Made by a program: the position numbers and the translations under genes
The notes under the pieces: generated by a model
Databases searched by the model: none
What the model saw: only the letters and a program-made list of their open reading frames with translations
Told to the model about the DNA's origin: nothing
DNA from: Leguminivora glycinivorella
Lineage: Eukaryota; Arthropoda; Insecta; Lepidoptera; Tortricidae
DNA: 64,000 nt
Direction: 5' to 3'
Assembly (NCBI RefSeq): GCF_023078275.1
Contig: NC_062978.1
Coordinates: 19,429,883-19,493,882 of the forward strand
Shown here: one piece after another, positions 58,539 to 64,000 of the stretch
Numbering within the stretch: the first letter of the stretch is position 1
How the letters are laid out: every line of letters begins with the position of its first letter

Positions 58539-60290
58539 CTGTCGCTGGAAACTGGTCGCTCGAAACACGCAGTAAAAGATATTAAACTGAATATTGATAA
58601 CAAAATTATAGATTCCAATTTTGAAGTAGCAACAGAGTTCGAAAAATTTTTCACCGAGATACCAGCATTCACAACTAAGGATTTAAATTCATCACCCTTA
58701 TCTGCCGTCACATTATTAGAGGAAAACGTTCCTGAGTGTTGTAGAGACCTTTATTTTGAACATGTTTGTACCTCAGATATAGTAAAGGCATTTAAATCAA
58801 TTAATGTCAAAAAAACTAGTGACCTCTGGGGGTCTCCGTCCATGCCGTAAAATCCTTAGTTGAGGTTGTAGCGCCTGACTTAGCAGTTATATTCAACAAC
58901 AGTGTTGACTGCGGCGAGTTTCCTGATCTAATGAAACATAGCAAAATAACTCCTTTATTTAAATCCGGCAGCCACTCTGACCCCACTAACTTTAGACCAA
59001 TATCTGTGCTGCCAACTTTCAGTAAAATATTTGAAAAATTAGTTCTTTCTCAATTAGTACGACATTTTAACGTTAATAATTTAATGCATGATAAGCAATT
59101 TGGCTTCACACGGGGTCGCTCGACAACCGATGCTGGTGTTGAGCTAATTAAGCATATTTTCGATGCCTGGGAGGAGTCACAAGATGCTTTAGGTATCTTT
59201 TGTGATTTATCTAAGGCCTTCGACTGTGTTTGTCATGAAACATTGATCAGGAAACTACATTATTATGGAGTCAGAGGATCAGCACTAGATTTACTCAAGT
59301 CCTACTTAAATGGTAGAATACAAAGGGTAGATGTCAATGGACAGAGATCAACTGGGTCATTGGTCTCTATGGGTGTACCACAGGGATCAATATTGGGGCC
59401 TTTCCTGTTCCTTATCTACATAAATGACTTGCCATTCCTTGTAAAGACCCACCATGATATTGTATTGTTTGCAGACGACACCTCACTTATTTTCAAACTC
59501 AAACGACAGCAACAAGCTCACAGTGATGTAGACAATGCTATCTCTAAAGTAGTGAACTGGTTCAATGCTAATAATTTATTATTAAATGAAAAAAAGACTA
59601 AATGTATTAAGTTTGTCACTAATAGTAACGTAAGGAATGAGCAAACAAGTGTCGTTGTGAAGGATGAGGAATTAGAACTGGTAGATAGTACAGGTTTTCT
59701 TGGTATAACTTTAGATTCTAAACTTCACTGGGGTCCCCATATTGTAAACCTCTCGAATAGACTTAGTTCTGCAGCTTTTGCAGTGAGCAAGATCCGTCAG
59801 TTAACAGACGTGAAAACAGCTCGATTAGTTTATTTTAGTTACTTTCACAGCATCATGTCATATGGTATTTTACTTTGGGGCAGTGCTTCAGAGATAAATA
59901 CCATATTTATTCTGCAGAAGAGGGCTATTCGAGCAATATATAAAATGAACCATAGAGACTCACTTAGAGATAAGTTTAAGGACATTAATATAATGACAGT
60001 GCATTGTCAATATATTTATGAGAATATTATGTATGTACATAAAAACATTTGTAATTTTAAGAAAAACTGTGATGTATAGTATAAATACTAGAAATAAACA
60101 TAAACTCGCGGTGCCCTTCAAACGGCTCTGTAAAATTAAAAAATCATTCATGGGTAATTGTGTTCGATTTTATAATAAACTTGACTGACTGACTTGTCAA
60201 TTAATAAATTTAAGAATCATGTAAAGCGTGTACTCATTTCCAAAGCTTATTATACAACACAAGACTACATGAATGATAAAACAACGTGGG
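58539..60290 (+). pseudogene. LINE B ORF2 remnant: reverse transcriptase with frameshifts
   Basis: Three frames are needed to follow it. The segment up to about 58,825 aligns with the pre-RT region of LINE A (EKFFTEI, DIVKAFKS, then the WG motif). At the G-run near 58,828 the frame shifts by one base, and a stop follows in the old frame at 58,848. The main open part, 58,931-60,079, carries KITPLFKSG, NFRPISVLP, the QFGFTRGRSTTDA block, FCDLSKAFDC, MGVPQGSILGP and FADD, then YGILLWG. A second one-base shift near 60,070 moves the C-terminal region (INTRNKHKLAV, FYNKL) into another frame, which is itself interrupted by a stop near 60,185. It is therefore not functional. Confidence 0.88.
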
Positions 60291-60641
60291 ATTAATTGTT
60301 ATTCGAAATGGTTTCTTATTTTTACGTTTATTATTATTATTATTGTTGATGAAATTAATATTGTATTTTTTTGGACATTGGATTTTTCCTAGAAATATTC
60401 TAGACATGTATTTTTATATATACATATACCTAATTATATATTTTTTGTTTGACGATTATTTTTATATGAAATTGTATATTATAGACTCAATATTATTATG
60501 AACAATAATTTACAACAATAAATTGCTCTGATAATTAGGTTAGATTAAGATCATAATATATATGTAATGAACTATTCATAAGAGCTTGTAACTAGGCCTA
60601 CATGAATAAAGATATTTTGAATTGAATTGAATTGAATTGAA
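58539..60641 (+). mobile_element. LINE B: truncated, inactive CR1/Jockey-type retrotransposon with 6-bp target duplication
   Basis: CTGAAA is present at both borders (58,533-58,538 and 60,642-60,647), and the satellite reads correctly across once one copy is removed, so this is a 6-bp target-site duplication. The element is 5'-truncated (no endonuclease), has a frameshifted ORF2, an AT-rich 3' UTR, AATAAA at 60,605-60,610 and a (TTGAA)n tail. Its sense strand is plus, while the local satellite is inverted. Its protein is closely related to LINE A (shared FGFTRGRSTTDA, FCDLSKAFDCV and VPQGSILGPFLFL blocks) but is clearly a separate, older subfamily copy. Confidence 0.92.
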
Positions 60642-63600
60642 CTGAAAAAGTTCATTTTTGCCGTTTAACTTGGAGAAAATAATTTTTGAATGGGGATTTG
60701 GAATTGTTTCAATTCCATTTCCTTCATGCACATTTTCTGGCTACTACAAATTGGGTATCACATCAGACTTAGTAGTGTCATATAGCTTGGCTAATATGCT
60801 ATATGTTTCATGCCTAAAAATGTTCACTTTTGCCGTTTAATTTGGAGGTAGTCATTTTTGAATGGGGATTTGGAATAGTTTCAATTCCATTTCCTTCAAG
60901 TACATATTCTGGCTACTACAAATTCTGTATCACGTAAGGCTTAGTAGTGTCGTGTAGCTTGGCTAATAGGCTATACGTTACATTCCTGAAAAAGTTCAGT
61001 TTTGCCGTTTAACTTGGAGATAATAATTTTTGAATGGGGATTTGGAATAGAGTCAATTCCATTTCCTTCATGTACATTTTCTGGCTACTACAAATTCGGT
61101 ATCACATCAGGCTTAGTACTGTATTGTAGCTTAGCTAATAGGCTAGAGGTTTCATTCCTAAAATAGTTCACTTTTGCCGTTTAACTTGGAGGTAGTAATT
61201 TTTGAATGGGGATTTGGAATAGTTTCAATTCCATTTCCTTCAAGTACATTTTCTGGCTACTACAAATTAGGTATCACGTAAGGCTTAGTAGTGTCGTGTA
61301 GCTTGGCTAGTAGGCTATATGTCACATGCCTGAAAAAGTTCATTTTTGCCGTTTGACTTGGAGATAATAATTTTTGAATGGGGATTTGGAATCGTTTCAA
61401 TTTCATTTACTTCATATACATTTTCTGGCTACTACAAATACGGTATCACATCAGACTTAGTAGTGTCATATAGCTTGGCTAATATGCTATATGCTTCATG
61501 CCTTAAAATGTTCTCTTTTGCCGTTTAGCTTGGAGGTAGTAATTTTTGAATGGGGATTTGGAATAGTTTCAATTCCATTTCCTTCAAGTACATTTTCTGG
61601 CTACTACAAATTCGGTATCACGTAATGCTTAATAGTGTCGTGTAGCTTGGCTAGTAGGCTATATGTCACATGCCTGAAAAAGTTCATTTTTGCCGTTTGA
61701 CTTGGAGATAATAATTTTTGAATGGGGATTTGGAATCGTTTCAATTTCATTTACTTCATGTACATTTTCTGGCTACTACAAATTCGGTATCACAATAGAC
61801 TTAGCAGTGTCGTATAGCTTGGCTAATAGGCTATATGTTTCATGCCTAAAAAAGTTCACTTTTGGCGTTTATCTTGGAGATAATAATTTTTGAATGGCGA
61901 TTTGGAATGGTTTCAATTCCATGTTTTTCATGTACATTTTGTGGCTACTACAAATTCGTTATCACAACTTTATACTATAAGTTTTATTAAGCTTCTAACT
62001 GGCTATTTAAATCTGTTTTTAGTACAGCTGTACCTTGTTTACTTTGAACGCAATCACTTAGCAGCCGAATTCATTCCAAATGGGGATTTGGAATAGTTTC
62101 AATTCCATTTTCTTTCATGTACATTTTCTGGCTACTACAAATTCAGTATCACGTCAGGTTTCGTAGTGTCGTGTAGCTTGGCTAATAGGCTATATGACTA
62201 ATGCCTGAAAAAGTTCATTTTTGCCGTTTGAATTGGAGATAATAATTTTTGAATGGGGATTAGGAATTGTTTCAATTCCATTTCCTTCATGTACATTTTC
62301 TGGCTACTACAAATTCGGTATCACGTAAGGCTTAGTAGTGTCGTGTAGCTTGGCTAATAGGCTATATGGTACATGCCTGAAAAAGTTTATTTTTGCCGTG
62401 TGACCTGGCGATAAGAATTTTTGAATGGGGATTAGGAATTGTTTCAATTCCATTTCCTTCATGTATATTTTCTGGCTACTACAAATTCGGTATCACGTAA
62501 GGCTTAATAGTGTCTTGTAGCTTGGCTAATAGGCTATATGTCACATGCCTGAAAAAGTTCATTTTTGCCGTTTGACTTGGAGATAATGATTTTTGAATGG
62601 GGATTTGGAATTGTTTCAATTCCATTTCCTTCATGCACATTTTCTGGCTACTACAAATTGGGTATCACATCAGACTTAGTAGTGTCATATAGCTTGGCTA
62701 ATATGCTATATGTTTCATGCCTAAAAATGTTCACTTTTGCCGTTTAACTTGGAGGTAGTAATTTTTGAATGGGGATTTGGAATAGTTTCAATTCCATTTC
62801 CTTCAAGTACATTTTCTGGCTACTACAAATTAGGTATCACGTAAGGCTTAGTAGTGTCGTGTATCTTGGCTAGTAGGCTATATGCCACATGCCTGAAAAA
62901 GTTCATTTTTGCCGTTTGACTTGGAGATAATGATTTTTGAATGGGGATTTGGAATAGTTTCAATTCCATTTCCTTCAAGTACATTTTCTGGCTACTACAA
63001 ATTGGGTATCACGTAAGGCTTAGTAGTGTCGTGTAGCTTGGCTCATAGGCTATATGTTACATGCCTGTAAAAGTTCATTTTTGCCGTTTAACTTGGAGAA
63101 AATAATTTTTGAATGGGGATTTGGAATTGTTTCAATTCCATTTCCTTCATGCACATTTTCTGGCTACTACAAATTGGGTATCACATCAGACTTAGTAGTA
63201 TCATATAGCTTGGCTAATATGCTATATGTTTCATGCCTAAAAATATTCACTTTTGCCGTTTAACTTGGAGGTAGTAATTTTTGAATGGGGATTTGGAATA
63301 GTTTCAATTCTATTTCCTTCAAGTACATTTTCTGGCTACTACAAATTAAGTATCACGTAAGGCTTAGTAGTGTCGTGTAGCTTTGCTAGTAGGCTATATG
63401 TCACATGCCTGAAAAAGTTCATTTTTGCCGTTTGACTTGGAGATAATAATTTTTGAATGGGGATTTGGAATAGCTTCAATTCCATTTCCTTCAAGTACAT
63501 TTTCTGGCTACTACAAATTCGGTATCACGTAAGGCTTAGTAGTGTCGTGTAGCTTGGCTAATAGGCTATATGTAACATCGCTGAAAAAGTTCATTTTTGC

Positions 63601-64000
63601 CGTTTAACTTCGAGATAATAATTTCTGAATGGGGATTAAGAATTGTTTCAATTCCATTTCCTTCATGTACATTTTCTGTCTACTACAAATTCGGTATCAC
63701 ATCAGACTTAGTAGTGTCATATAGCTTGGCTAATATGCTATATGCTTCATGCCTAAAAATGTTCACTTTTGCCGTTTAACTTGGAGGTAGTAATTTTTGA
63801 ATGGGGATTTGGAATAGTTTCAATTCCATTTCCTTCAAGTACATTTTCTGGCTACTACAAATTTGGTATCACGTAAGGCTTAGTAGTGTCGTGTAGCTTG
63901 GCTAGTAGGCTATATTTCACATGCCTGAAAAAGTTCATTTTTGCCGTTTTACTTGGAGATAATAATTTTTGAATGGGGATTTGGAATAGCTTCAATTCCA
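60642..64000 (-). repeat. Satellite block 5, inverted, running off the window end
   Basis: About 19-20 monomers in reverse orientation, with one E variant (GAATTC at 62,067-62,072). The array continues past position 64,000, so the true extent of the satellite is unknown. Confidence 0.95.

Noticed and set aside
23766..63779. Dozens of ~60-69-codon open frames, one per satellite monomer, with near-identical peptides
   Set aside because: They follow from the repeat. 172 is not a multiple of 3, so frames do not join, most begin at TTG rather than ATG, and they end at the same stop in each unit. No sign of a real gene family. A test of synonymous versus non-synonymous change across monomers would be decisive.
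23681..64000. CENP-B box in the satellite
   Set aside because: No word resembling the TTCG-NNNN-A--CGGGA core was found in the monomer or E variant.

Overview
The window looks like nuclear, non-coding DNA from a moth or butterfly (Lepidoptera). The evidence is AT-rich sequence crowded with repeats I recognise as lepidopteran: tRNA-derived SINEs, short elements ending in a 'cttggccggtttt'-type terminus, CCTAA-rich minisatellite DNA, and CR1/Jockey-type non-LTR retrotransposons. I found no convincing host protein-coding gene and no functional tRNA, rRNA, CRISPR array or bacterial gene. Species and chromosome cannot be told from the sequence.

Bases 1-22,860 are an old repeat graveyard. It holds a decayed LINE (1,725-3,254) interrupted by a foldback insertion, several SINE copies, and MITE-like elements with clear terminal inverted repeats (9,932-10,413; 14,380-14,601). 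It also holds long foldbacks (8,215-8,575; 13,487-13,612; 13,984-14,102) and a ~56-bp minisatellite carrying CCTAA units (6,766-7,140) between inverted flanks. A 5'-truncated LINE with a long open reverse transcriptase lies on the minus strand (14,925-16,770). Two paralogous protein tails (9,192-9,590 and 21,159-21,410) look like the C-terminal ends of another LINE family.

From about 22,860 the sequence turns into decayed, then well-conserved, satellite DNA that fills the rest of the window. The monomer is ~172 bp. A variant (called E here) of ~187 bp has a foreign 5' half with an EcoRI site. It recurs at 1,217-1,219 bp (6 x 172 + 187, a 7-mer) and, one level up, at about 2,954 bp (15 x 172 + 2 x 187, a 17-mer), so the array has nested higher-order structure. 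A block of about 5.4 kb is duplicated 16.29 kb downstream. At 55,842-55,848 the array flips orientation and continues inverted to the window end.

Three insertions interrupt the satellite. LINE A (46,153-49,681, minus) has an intact reverse transcriptase frame but is truncated inside its endonuclease. A ~200-bp fragment resembling a Penelope-type terminal region sits at 56,961-57,161. LINE B (58,539-60,641, plus) is a frameshifted relative of LINE A flanked by a 6-bp target duplication. The most notable content is the nested satellite architecture, the hybrid E monomer with ancestral relatives at the array edge, and a family of stem-loops in the LINE A 3' UTR.
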